Source: Streptomycetaceae bacterium
Lineage (GTDB): Bacteria > Actinomycetota > Actinomycetes > Nanopelagicales > Nanopelagicaceae
Direction of reading: 5' to 3'
NCBI GenBank assembly: GCA_027486075.1
Contig: JAIXPU010000122.1
Span: 1-8,151 of the forward strand
DNA length: 8,151 nucleotides
Below the pieces are notes generated by a model, which was not told where the DNA came from, searched no databases, and worked only from the letters and a program-made list of their open reading frames with translations. Made by a program: the position numbers and the translations under genes. Below are positions 1 through 6,812 of the stretch, piece after piece (positions within the stretch are counted from its first letter, which is position 1; each line of letters starts with the position of its first letter).

Positions 1-78
1 TCTTTAATGGCGGCAACGTATGCGCATTAGCAGCGGTAATCAAAGACCGCCACGAACTAATTTTTATCGCAATTACTA
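1..78 (-). other. Spacer downstream of ftsQ, probably the start of the ftsQ-ftsZ intergenic region
   Basis: This is the only non-coding stretch in the window and it is cut by the left edge. Read in the direction of the operon it follows the ftsQ TAG stop. The short frames I followed from candidate starts close quickly, except one from a TTG that runs to the edge and does not resemble the FtsZ N-terminus. It contains an imperfect 15-bp palindrome at 26-40 (ATTA and TAAT arms with a matching C/G pair inside) and a 6-bp inverted repeat (8-13 with 47-52) enclosing it. There is no T-run after either element, so neither looks like an intrinsic terminator. In actinobacteria ftsZ normally follows ftsQ and often has its own promoters in this gap, so regulatory content is plausible. 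I could not identify a convincing -10/-35 pair. Confidence 0.5.
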
Positions 79-750
79 CTACTTAACGATGGGTGCATGT
101 GGTGCGCTGACATCAATTCGTCGAATATTTTTATTTTCTGGAAGCGCTAAAAGTGCATCAATTACTTGTGATTTCAATTCATTCTCTTCATCTGGACCCC
201 AGAGGATCTGCAATTGCTTCTGCTCACGCATCACCTTCAGCGAGAAGTTTGATTCGTTATAGGCAGCAAGGCTCAGTACATCGTCTCGAATCGACTCTGG
301 AAGGTTTTGAAAGAGATTGATTGCGACCAGCCCTAGCTCTGGGGTCGAGGCCGAGACTCGAGGTAGTTCTGCACCGCTAAAGCCCGGCAACTCGAAGACC
401 TTTCCAGATGCATCAAGGACCTGGCTATTGAAGTAGGCAGTTGGTGTACGAGGCGTGATATCGACCAACACCTCACCTGTAATCCAATTGCGAGAAATCT
501 CAGCGCTTTCCACCCAATCTATATCTGAGATTCGATGAGAAATGGCGCGTGGTTCTACTCGAGCCAACTTATCTCCGGTGCGCAGATCGGCAGCCTTTGA
601 AATAGTTTCTTTGCTTGCAGCCGTAGGTGCGCCATTGATCGTGATTGATGAAACGGTCAAGATATTTGACCAAGCAAGTAAGTAGGTAAGGCCGGCGAAG
701 AGCGCCACTAAAAGAGCGGCGACTATTGGAAACTTCTTTACTCTACGCAA
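79..750 (-). CDS. ftsQ: Cell division protein FtsQ (divisome scaffold with POTRA domain)
   Basis: FtsQ is a bitopic membrane protein that links early and late divisome proteins through the FtsQ-FtsL-FtsB (DivIB/DivIC) complex. From the chosen start it is 223 residues: a basic tip (MRRVKKF), one membrane helix at about 8-27, a POTRA domain at about 31-99 (LTVSSITINGAP to VDITPRTP) and a C-terminal beta domain ending IDVSAPHAPIVK. The frame stays open up to a TTG at 786, giving 235 residues. I prefer the TTG at 750 because it puts the basic tip directly before the helix, overlaps the murC stop by 8 bp, and has a GAAGGG 13 nt upstream, whereas the TTG at 786 has no purine-rich site. The family call rests on position between murC and the expected ftsZ, topology and the POTRA-like segment. 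FtsQ sequences diverge strongly, so motif support is weaker than for the enzymes. The exact start is uncertain. Confidence 0.88.
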   Translation of the reverse strand: MRRVKKFPIVAALLVALFAGLTYLLAWSNILTVSSITINGAPTAASKETISKAADLRTGDKLARVEPRAISHRISDIDWVESAEISRNWITGEVLVDITPRTPTAYFNSQVLDASGKVFELPGFSGAELPRVSASTPELGLVAINLFQNLPESIRDDVLSLAAYNESNFSLKVMREQKQLQILWGPDEENELKSQVIDALLALPENKNIRRIDVSAPHAPIVK

Positions 751-2116
751 AGCGACGTTGCAGCCCTTCGGCGATAATCGGGGCAAGTGAATTCACATCG
801 CCTGCGCCGAGGGTAATAATCACATCACCTGGTTGTGCCATTTCAATGATTCGGTCAGAGGCCTGAACAAAGTTAGGCAGATAATGTCCGCGCTCCATCT
901 TGGCAGCGATGAGTTCAGATGTAACACCGTGAATAGGTTTTTCACTTGCTGCATAGATTTCAAGGAGAGTGACATCATCGGCTAGATCTAAAGATGTGGC
1001 GAAACCATCGAGGAATGCTTGAGTGCGTGAATAGCGATGAGGTTGGAAGATCACTAATACGCGACCATCGCCGGCATAGCGACGAGCTGCTTCTAAAGTA
1101 ACTCGTATCTCCGTTGGGTGATGTCCATAGTCATCAATAATTCGAATTCCATGCTCTGTAGCTTTCAGTTCAAAGCGACGTCCAGCTCCGCGAAAGTTGT
1201 GGAGGCCATCCAAGAGTTGGTGTACAGGTAATTGCAGCGCCATACCCATAGCAAGGCAGCCGGCTGCGTTAAGGAGATTATGGTGACCAGGAACTTGTAG
1301 CTCTAGGGTGCCTACAGCTCTGCCCTTCCACATCACGCGCGCAGTTGAACCCATCGCTTTCAGTGCAATCTGATCGAGGGCGAGATCAACACCATCGGAA
1401 GTTCCATACGAGATAGGTGTGCAGGATAGGCGCGATTCACCAAGTCGCTTGGAGCCAGCATCATCGGCGCAGTAGACCAAGAAACCATCGGGTGAGATAG
1501 TCGCTGCAAATGAATCAAAGACTTTTGTAACTGCCTCAGGTGTATGAAAGAAATCAACGTGGTCATGTTCAATATTGGTGACAATTGCTGCAAGTGGTTG
1601 GTATTCCACAAAAGAACCATCTGATTCATCTGCCTCAGCTACAAAGAAATCTCCGGTACCGCGATGTGCATTGGAACCTGAAGCAGTCAACGTTCCACCA
1701 ATTGCAAAAGAAGGATCTACTCCGCAGGCCTGCAACGCCACCGTCATCATGGAAGAAGTTGTTGTCTTGCCATGGGTTCCGGCAACGGCGATGCTGCGAG
1801 ATCCCCTCATGAGAAGGGCAAGCGCTTGGGCGCGAGTCAGAATCGGAATCGAACGTTCGACTGCATATGCCATCTCTGGATTAGTTGCAGAAATGGCAGT
1901 GGAGTAAATGACAACATCTGCACCTTCGACATTTGCCGCCTCATGTGTTGCTGACACCTTGGCGCCCAGCGCTGTTAAGGCAGTCAGTACTGATGAATCT
2001 TTCGCGTCGGAACCGCTTACGCTTATTCCGTCAGAGAGTGCGATGCGCGCAAGGCCGCTCATGCCAGATCCGCCAATTCCTATGAAGTGGATTCTCTTGC
2101 CTTGCAAGGTCTGCAC
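743..2116 (-). CDS. murC: UDP-N-acetylmuramate--L-alanine ligase MurC
   Basis: MurC catalyses the first ligation of the stem peptide: UDP-MurNAc + L-Ala + ATP gives UDP-MurNAc-L-Ala, in the cytoplasm. The 457-residue protein has the usual length and all three Mur-ligase domains. The N-terminal Rossmann domain opens with GIGGSGMSGLARI (13-25), which binds the UDP substrate. The central ATPase has the P-loop GTHGKTTT (113-120), EADESDGSF (161-169), NIEHDH (181-186) and PGHHNLLNA (276-284). The C-terminal domain has DDYGHHPTEI (328-337), the MurC-specific FQPHRYSRT (357-365) and LGAGD (436-440). The HHP and PHRYSR motifs separate MurC from MurD, MurE and MurF. The start is a GTG immediately after the murG TAA, preceded by a strong GGAGGT. 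The product supplies MurD, encoded three genes upstream. Confidence 0.97.
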   Translation of the reverse strand: MQTLQGKRIHFIGIGGSGMSGLARIALSDGISVSGSDAKDSSVLTALTALGAKVSATHEAANVEGADVVIYSTAISATNPEMAYAVERSIPILTRAQALALLMRGSRSIAVAGTHGKTTTSSMMTVALQACGVDPSFAIGGTLTASGSNAHRGTGDFFVAEADESDGSFVEYQPLAAIVTNIEHDHVDFFHTPEAVTKVFDSFAATISPDGFLVYCADDAGSKRLGESRLSCTPISYGTSDGVDLALDQIALKAMGSTARVMWKGRAVGTLELQVPGHHNLLNAAGCLAMGMALQLPVHQLLDGLHNFRGAGRRFELKATEHGIRIIDDYGHHPTEIRVTLEAARRYAGDGRVLVIFQPHRYSRTQAFLDGFATSLDLADDVTLLEIYAASEKPIHGVTSELIAAKMERGHYLPNFVQASDRIIEMAQPGDVIITLGAGDVNSLAPIIAEGLQRRFA

Positions 2117-3199
2117 TTACTTACCTCCAGAGAGCGCGTAATCCATCAACGCCACAATCTTAGTTGTTGCTTCAATATCGATAGTTGAACCAGAAATCGG
2201 AGCAGCGCTGCTCTGCGCAAGGAGGCGACGCAGATTCTGATTCATCCACTCTGCGGAAAATCGCGCTTGCGGCAGAATTTCTGCTCGTCCTTGTGAAACA
2301 AGTGAGGCGGCGTTGAGATTCTGTTCTCCATTACCGATGGGAAGAGGAATAAAGAGCGCATATCTACCTAAGGTATTCACTTCGGCGCAGGTGACCGCTC
2401 CACTTCGAGCAATGATGAGATCGGCCGCTAAATATGCCGTTGCCATATCGGAGATGTAGTTAACGGCCCTATATCCACTATCTGATTCCGGAAGAGCGTT
2501 ACGGGCGCCTACTCCATGGAGGATGTTTACACCCATATCGTTGAGTGCTTGCCGAGAATGGGTGATGACTTCATTGATTGCAGCAGACCCCTGAGAGCCG
2601 CCAAAGATAAAGACCAACGGTGCTTGCTGATCAAAACCAAGGGCCGCTTTAGCAGCCTGTCGAGCACCACTCCAATTGCTTTGAGCGCTCTCGTAAGCGC
2701 TAGCAATATTCTCTTTCAGCGGCAGTCCAGTAAGAAGTGATTTCTTGAGGGATCCACTCTCAACAGGATGAGCGACGGCGGTGTAGCGACTAAAGAGTGC
2801 GCCTAAGCGATTTGCCAACCCTGGTCTGGCATTTGCTTCATGAATCACAAAGGGTGTTCGCGTAAGAGCGGCAGCTAAATATGCAGGCGCTGAGACATAT
2901 CCCCCAAAACCAATGACCAGGTCTGCGCCCTTTATCGCTTTCATGGATTGAGAAATTGCGCCACCGAGAGTGAATGGCAGAGTTAACAACTTCACTGAAA
3001 CGCGACGTGGCACAGTGACTTTCGGAATAAGTGTGAGGGCAAATCCGGCGGCCGGAACAAGGGAAGTTTCAAGCCCTGCCTTTGTGCCAAGAAAAGTTAC
3101 GTGCGAATCAGGATGGGCCAATTGCCAACGCCGCGCAACTGCGAGAGCAGGTTCGATATGTCCTGCTGTACCGCCGCCGGCAACGATGATGCGGTTCAT
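2117..3199 (-). CDS. murG: Undecaprenyldiphospho-muramoylpentapeptide beta-N-acetylglucosaminyltransferase MurG
   Basis: MurG is a GT-B glycosyltransferase on the inner face of the membrane. It transfers GlcNAc from UDP-GlcNAc to lipid I and so makes lipid II, the substrate polymerised by FtsW. The 360-residue length is normal. The N-terminal acceptor domain has the glycine-rich loop GGGTAGHIEPALA (8-20), GFGGYVSAP (97-105) and HEANARPG (120-127). The C-terminal donor domain has the second glycine loop FGGSQGS (199-205), ARSGAVTCAE (264-273) and PLPIGNGEQNLNA (285-297), which contacts UDP-GlcNAc. The TAGHIEPA form of loop 1 and the PIGNGEQ form are ones I associate with actinobacterial MurG. 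The ATG start shares an ATGA with the ftsW stop. An AAAAGG lies only 3 nt upstream, closer than ideal, so coupling to ftsW translation is likely. The last codons double as the murC ribosome-binding site. Confidence 0.97.
   Translation of the reverse strand: MNRIIVAGGGTAGHIEPALAVARRWQLAHPDSHVTFLGTKAGLETSLVPAAGFALTLIPKVTVPRRVSVKLLTLPFTLGGAISQSMKAIKGADLVIGFGGYVSAPAYLAAALTRTPFVIHEANARPGLANRLGALFSRYTAVAHPVESGSLKKSLLTGLPLKENIASAYESAQSNWSGARQAAKAALGFDQQAPLVFIFGGSQGSAAINEVITHSRQALNDMGVNILHGVGARNALPESDSGYRAVNYISDMATAYLAADLIIARSGAVTCAEVNTLGRYALFIPLPIGNGEQNLNAASLVSQGRAEILPQARFSAEWMNQNLRRLLAQSSAAPISGSTIDIEATTKIVALMDYALSGGK
2123..2128 (-). promoter_or_regulatory. Shine-Dalgarno sequence for murC, embedded in the end of murG
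   Basis: GGAGGT is encoded by the two glycine codons of the MurG C-terminus (SGGK). It lies 6 nt upstream of the murC GTG, with the murG TAA filling the last three of those bases. It is the best anti-SD match seen at any junction in the window. It decides the murC start and implies that ribosomes finishing murG can reinitiate on the spot. Confidence 0.85.
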
Positions 3200-4359
3200 G
3201 CGCCTTTTCGCTTCACAATCTCTTTACGTACTTCAGGATCACGTAGCGCAGCCCCTGCCACAAAACCAATTGCGCATAGGGATGCAACGAGTGCAGACCC
3301 TCCGTATGAGACAAGAGGAAGCGTTACGCCAACTACTGGCAAGGTGCTCGTTGCAGATCCAATATTGAGAAATGATTGCGCCATAAACCAACAAGCGATT
3401 CCTGCACACGCGTAGCGAATCATTGGCTCTTTGGCGCGAAGTGCGATGCGGAAGATGGAATAGATGAGTGTTCCTAAGAGAGCGAGAACTGCGAGCGTTC
3501 CGACTAAGCCAAGTTCTTCACCGATGACAGAGAAGATGAAGTCTGTATGCGCATCAGGGAGATTTCCCCACTTCTGCCTACTGCCACCGAGACCAACTCC
3601 AAAGAGTCCGCCGGTTGCCAGACCGAGCAAGCTATGAGCCGGTTGCCATCCAGCAAGTTTGTAATCCTCAGGTGCAAATGGGTTAAGGAATACTAAGAAT
3701 CTCTGGGCGCGGTAATCCGATGTTGCAATGAGGAAAGCTAACGCGAGGGCGGCTGCAGCTGTAGCCCAGCCAAGAATGCGTAATTTGATGCCGGAGACAA
3801 AGAGCATGCCTGCCAAGATTGCTGCGATTACTGATGTCGTTCCAAGATCGCGTCCTGCCATAACCAGAACCATGACAATCAGGAAGCCTGGTGCAAGTAG
3901 GGCGAAGACATTGACGTTAAATCTTCCAGCGCCCTCTTTTCTCGCCAATAGTCGGCTCGCCCAGAGGATCATCAGAAATTTTGCAAATTCACTTGGTTGG
4001 ATATCGATAACTCTCAGGTCAATCCAGTTGGTATTTCCCTTAACAGTCTTTCCGACCCCTGGAATCAGAAGAATACTGAGAGAAATTAATGAGATGGTGA
4101 AGGCAAAGCGCGCTAACAGGTTCCACTGTGCAACCGTGACTTTAGTTAAGTATGCAGCGATAGGCAGAGAGACTACGACGAAGAGCAATTGGCGCAGGAA
4201 GATTGAGGTAGCGCTCCCCTTTGTATCAATGGCATGAATCGTTGAAGCCGAGAAGACCATAACCACACCTAGAAATGTGAGCGCAGCAGCGCTTGCTAAG
4301 AGCATGTAGAAGTGATTCACCGGTTGCGCTAAGAACTTCTTCTGAACTTTAGTTGCCAT
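3196..4359 (-). CDS. ftsW: Septal peptidoglycan glycosyltransferase FtsW (SEDS family)
   Basis: FtsW is the SEDS-family polymerase that, with the class B PBP FtsI, builds septal glycan strands from lipid II. The protein is 387 residues and strongly hydrophobic, with about ten predicted membrane helices. SEDS signatures are visible: QPSEFAK (121-127), AGRDLGTT (168-175), the large extracytoplasmic loop with NPFAPEDYKLAGWQP (226-240), GLFGVGLGGSRQKWGNLP (251-268), HTDFIFSVIGEE (271-282) and PLVSYGGSAL (348-357). Asp273 in HTDF is in the position I take to be the catalytic aspartate of RodA/FtsW. The location between murD and murG supports FtsW rather than RodA or SpoVE. The ATG start overlaps the murD stop by 11 bp and has AAAAGG upstream at 9-nt spacing. 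Only about 17 residues (RDPEVRKEIVKRKGA and neighbours) follow the last helix, so the long cytoplasmic tail of mycobacterial FtsW is absent. Confidence 0.95.
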   Translation of the reverse strand: MATKVQKKFLAQPVNHFYMLLASAAALTFLGVVMVFSASTIHAIDTKGSATSIFLRQLLFVVVSLPIAAYLTKVTVAQWNLLARFAFTISLISLSILLIPGVGKTVKGNTNWIDLRVIDIQPSEFAKFLMILWASRLLARKEGAGRFNVNVFALLAPGFLIVMVLVMAGRDLGTTSVIAAILAGMLFVSGIKLRILGWATAAAALALAFLIATSDYRAQRFLVFLNPFAPEDYKLAGWQPAHSLLGLATGGLFGVGLGGSRQKWGNLPDAHTDFIFSVIGEELGLVGTLAVLALLGTLIYSIFRIALRAKEPMIRYACAGIACWFMAQSFLNIGSATSTLPVVGVTLPLVSYGGSALVASLCAIGFVAGAALRDPEVRKEIVKRKGA

Positions 4360-5746
4360 CTCGCACTACCTTTTCGACTGCGCTCTTAAATCTATCTCCG
4401 CGGTCGGAGTAAGAGAGAAATTGATCCATCGAAGCGCACGCTGGGGCGAGTAAGACAGTGTCGCCTGAAACAGCTTTAGCTTTTGCAGTACGGATAACGG
4501 TCTCCATTAAGGAATTATCTCCGCCACCTTTGGAATATCCGGCAGGTGAGTCGATGAGTTCTACTTGAATATGTGGAGCGCGCTCTCGCAGCGCATCTGC
4601 AATGAGAGCGCGATCTTCGCCGATCAAAATGGCGACACGCACGCGCGCCTTCACGCGCTCAATGAGCTCTCCCATCTCGGCACCTTTCGCCAATCCACCA
4701 GCTACCCAGATGACTGAGAGAGCGGACATGATGGAGGCGCTAGCAGCATGTGGATTGGTCGCTTTGGAATCATCTATCCAGGTAACTCCATCACTTTCAT
4801 AAACCTTTTCAATGCGATGTCGACCGGGCGTAAATGTGGAGATCGCAGAACGGAGCGCTTCATGAGTAACACCTGCGGTAAGCGCTAGGCCTGATGCGGC
4901 AAGTGCATTGGAGACGCTGTGAGGAACTGTGGGCTTTACCTCTGCGAGTTCGGCAATCATCGCTGCCTCATTCGCGTCAGCAACAAAGGCGCGATCTACT
5001 AAAAGTTCTTCGACTATTCCGATTTCGCCTGGACCTGGAGTATCAAGTGAGAAGAAGACTTTCTGGCCTTGCCAATGTGCAACGCGCGTAACAATTTCGC
5101 CATCTTCACCATTAAGAATTGCAGTGGTGGCTCTATCAAGGATTGAAAGCTTGGCACCTGCGTACGCATCAAAGTTGCCATGCCAATCGATATGGTCTTG
5201 GGCAATATTGAGAATTGCCGCGGCGATAAATGAAGCGTCTTCCATCCAATGAAGTTGGAAGGAAGAAAGTTCGAGAACTAAGACTTGATAATCTTCAAGA
5301 GATTCCACAGATTCGATAACTGTTGTTCCCACATTGCCGCAAGCGATTGCGCTTACTCCCCCGGCTTGCAACATCGCAGCCGTGAGTTCGACCGTTGAGG
5401 TCTTGCCATTTGTGCCAGTAAGGCTGATCCACTTCTGTGCTGGTTTCTTCACGCTCCAGGCATAATCAATTTCATTGATAAGCGGAACTTTTGCTGCGCG
5501 CGCAGCTTGAATTACAGGGTGGTTATCTCTCCAACCTGGCGAAATCAGGAGGCGATCAAAGTTGGTGATTGTGATGGAATCTGGATGCACAACGGGAAAC
5601 TCATCAGTTGAACCTTTATTCTCATCGATTAACGTAACTTCAACGCCACGTTTGGTAAGGCTGCGCGCAACTGCTAACCCGGTTACACCTGCACCAGCAA
5701 CGCAGATTCGTAATCCATTGAGGTTCTTATAAAGTTCTTGTGCCAT
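4349..5746 (-). CDS. murD: UDP-N-acetylmuramoylalanine--D-glutamate ligase MurD
   Basis: MurD adds D-glutamate to UDP-MurNAc-L-Ala with ATP, the second cytoplasmic ligation. From the chosen ATG it is 465 residues, a normal length. Domain 1 has the Rossmann-like VAGAGVTGLAVARSL (16-30). Domain 2 has the P-loop GTNGKTST (111-118), ELSSFQL (159-165), NIAQDHIDWHG (180-190) and YAGAK (195-199), whose Lys199 is the likely carbamylated lysine; HSVSNALAA (276-284) follows. Domain 3 has WIDDSKATNPHA (323-334) and LAPACASMDQF (433-443), which are MurD hallmarks. The ATG lies 7 nt after the mraY stop but has no recognisable Shine-Dalgarno. Upstream in-frame TTG codons at 5764 and 5794 would lengthen it within mraY; neither is better supported, and the residues they add do not resemble a MurD N-terminus. 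Translation is probably coupled to mraY. Confidence 0.96.
   Translation of the reverse strand: MAQELYKNLNGLRICVAGAGVTGLAVARSLTKRGVEVTLIDENKGSTDEFPVVHPDSITITNFDRLLISPGWRDNHPVIQAARAAKVPLINEIDYAWSVKKPAQKWISLTGTNGKTSTVELTAAMLQAGGVSAIACGNVGTTVIESVESLEDYQVLVLELSSFQLHWMEDASFIAAAILNIAQDHIDWHGNFDAYAGAKLSILDRATTAILNGEDGEIVTRVAHWQGQKVFFSLDTPGPGEIGIVEELLVDRAFVADANEAAMIAELAEVKPTVPHSVSNALAASGLALTAGVTHEALRSAISTFTPGRHRIEKVYESDGVTWIDDSKATNPHAASASIMSALSVIWVAGGLAKGAEMGELIERVKARVRVAILIGEDRALIADALRERAPHIQVELIDSPAGYSKGGGDNSLMETVIRTAKAKAVSGDTVLLAPACASMDQFLSYSDRGDRFKSAVEKVVRDGN
4369..4374 (-). promoter_or_regulatory. Likely ribosome-binding site for ftsW, inside the murD coding region
   Basis: AAAAGG lies 9 nt upstream of the ftsW ATG, within the last codons of murD. 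The match to the anti-SD is partial (AAGG), but the spacing is good. It supports the ATG at 4359 as the ftsW start despite the 11-bp overlap with murD. Confidence 0.55.
4579..4612 (-). repeat. Perfect 9-bp inverted repeat inside murD
   Basis: The arms are 4579-4587 and 4604-4612 (CGCGCTCTC and its complement) with a 16-nt loop, and they fall in the C-terminal domain coding region around ADALRERAPH. The arms are G+C rich and could fold in mRNA. There is no U-tract, so it is not an intrinsic terminator. At this length and loop size such a repeat can arise by chance in 8 kb, so no function is claimed. Confidence 0.35.
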
Positions 5747-5753
5747 GAGGGTT

Positions 5754-6812
5754 CTAACTTGCAACCCAATCGGTATAGAAGAGACCAAGTCCAAGCGCTA
5801 CACAGAGACCTGCGATGATCCAGAAACGAAGAACAATGGTGACCTCACCCCAACCCAATAGCTCAAAGTGATGTTGTAGCGGCGCCATCTTGAAGAGGCG
5901 CTTTCCTCCAGTTAAGCGGAAGTAGATGACCTGCAACGCTACTGAGAGAGTGATGATGACAAAGAGGCCGCCGAGTGGGATTAAGAGGAGTTCAACGCGT
6001 AACGAAGCTGCAAGTCCTGCAAGTGCACCACCGAGCGCAAGCGAGCCGGTATCTCCCATAAAAATCTTTGCAGGAGATGCATTCCACCAAAGGAAACCAG
6101 TACATGAACCAGCAAATGCTGCTGCGAGTACCGCCAAGTCGAGTGGATCTCTCACGTTGTAACAATTAGGTGAAACGCTCACTGCGCAACTCTGACCAAA
6201 TTCCCAAACACCAATCAAGATAAAGGCAAGGAATGTCATGACAGATGCGCCTGTTGCTAATCCATCAAGCCCATCAGTGAGGTTTACGCCATTACTTGTC
6301 GCGGTGACCATAAAGGCAATCCAGATAATGACAAGAACCACTCCGAGATTGATTCCGGTGTCACGAACAGTGGAGAGATTCTGTGAAATTGGAGAAAGGC
6401 CATCGGCATCTGGAAATTGCAGACCTAGGTATCCAAAAGTTGAGGCGAAGAAGACTTGTCCAAAAATCTTCTGCTTACCGCTAATGCCTCGTGAATTCTG
6501 ACGAGAAACCTTGAGGTAATCATCGAGAAATCCAACGAAGCCAAGTCCGAGTACGAGTCCAATAATGAGGAGCGCAGATACAGTCACAGCTGTCTGCGTG
6601 AGAAGATGCGCTAGGAAGTAAGCGAAGATGGTCGCAAAGATAATGATGATGCCACCCATAGTTGGGGTACCGCGTTTTGTGTGATGTGTAGAAGGTCCAT
6701 CATCACGAATAAATTGTCCATAACCGCGACGGGCAAGAACTTTGATCAGCGCGGGGGTTCCGAAGAGTGAGAAGATTAGAGCAAGCGCTCCTGCAATAAG
6801 GATTAGCCTCAT
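5754..6812 (-). CDS. mraY: Phospho-N-acetylmuramoyl-pentapeptide-transferase MraY
   Basis: MraY is the integral membrane enzyme that transfers phospho-MurNAc-pentapeptide from UDP to undecaprenyl phosphate, giving lipid I and UMP. From the ATG at 6812 it is 352 residues, typical for the family, with about ten membrane helices. Signature cytoplasmic segments appear in order: DDGPSTHHTKRGTPTMGG (37-54), FLDDYLK with the Asp97-Asp98 pair (95-101), NLTDGLDG (177-184), FMGDTGSLALGG (251-262) and PLQHHFELLGW (311-321). The last usually contains three histidines; here the first is Gln313 (codon CAA), with His314 and His315 kept. Two cysteines (209 and 217) lie in a predicted outer loop. The ATG overlaps the murF stop as ATGA. 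An in-frame TTG at 6848 would add 12 charged residues inside murF and is disfavoured. The Shine-Dalgarno is weak (AGGA about 14 nt upstream), so coupling to murF is likely. Confidence 0.97.
   Translation of the reverse strand: MRLILIAGALALIFSLFGTPALIKVLARRGYGQFIRDDGPSTHHTKRGTPTMGGIIIIFATIFAYFLAHLLTQTAVTVSALLIIGLVLGLGFVGFLDDYLKVSRQNSRGISGKQKIFGQVFFASTFGYLGLQFPDADGLSPISQNLSTVRDTGINLGVVLVIIWIAFMVTATSNGVNLTDGLDGLATGASVMTFLAFILIGVWEFGQSCAVSVSPNCYNVRDPLDLAVLAAAFAGSCTGFLWWNASPAKIFMGDTGSLALGGALAGLAASLRVELLLIPLGGLFVIITLSVALQVIYFRLTGGKRLFKMAPLQHHFELLGWGEVTIVLRFWIIAGLCVALGLGLFYTDWVAS

Noticed and set aside
1..78. Promoter for ftsZ in the left-edge spacer
   Set aside because: Candidate -35-like (TTGATT, TTGCGA) and -10-like stretches exist, but none pair at proper spacing with good matches, and the region is truncated.
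20..262. Plus-strand open frame at the left edge that could be a small gene opposite ftsQ
   Set aside because: It lies almost wholly antisense to the FtsQ C-terminal domain, has no recognisable ribosome site and resembles no family I know. It is best explained as a shadow of ftsQ.
1575..1907. Plus-strand open frame of 110 codons opposite murC
   Set aside because: It is antisense to the conserved MurC ATPase region. Its composition reflects the reverse complement of the conserved MurC codons and no independent start signal is seen.
3728..4237. Plus-strand open frame of 169 codons opposite ftsW, rich in Arg and Ala
   Set aside because: It is antisense to FtsW membrane helices, where the hydrophobic codons give long stop-free complementary frames. 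No domain, signal or ribosome site is visible.
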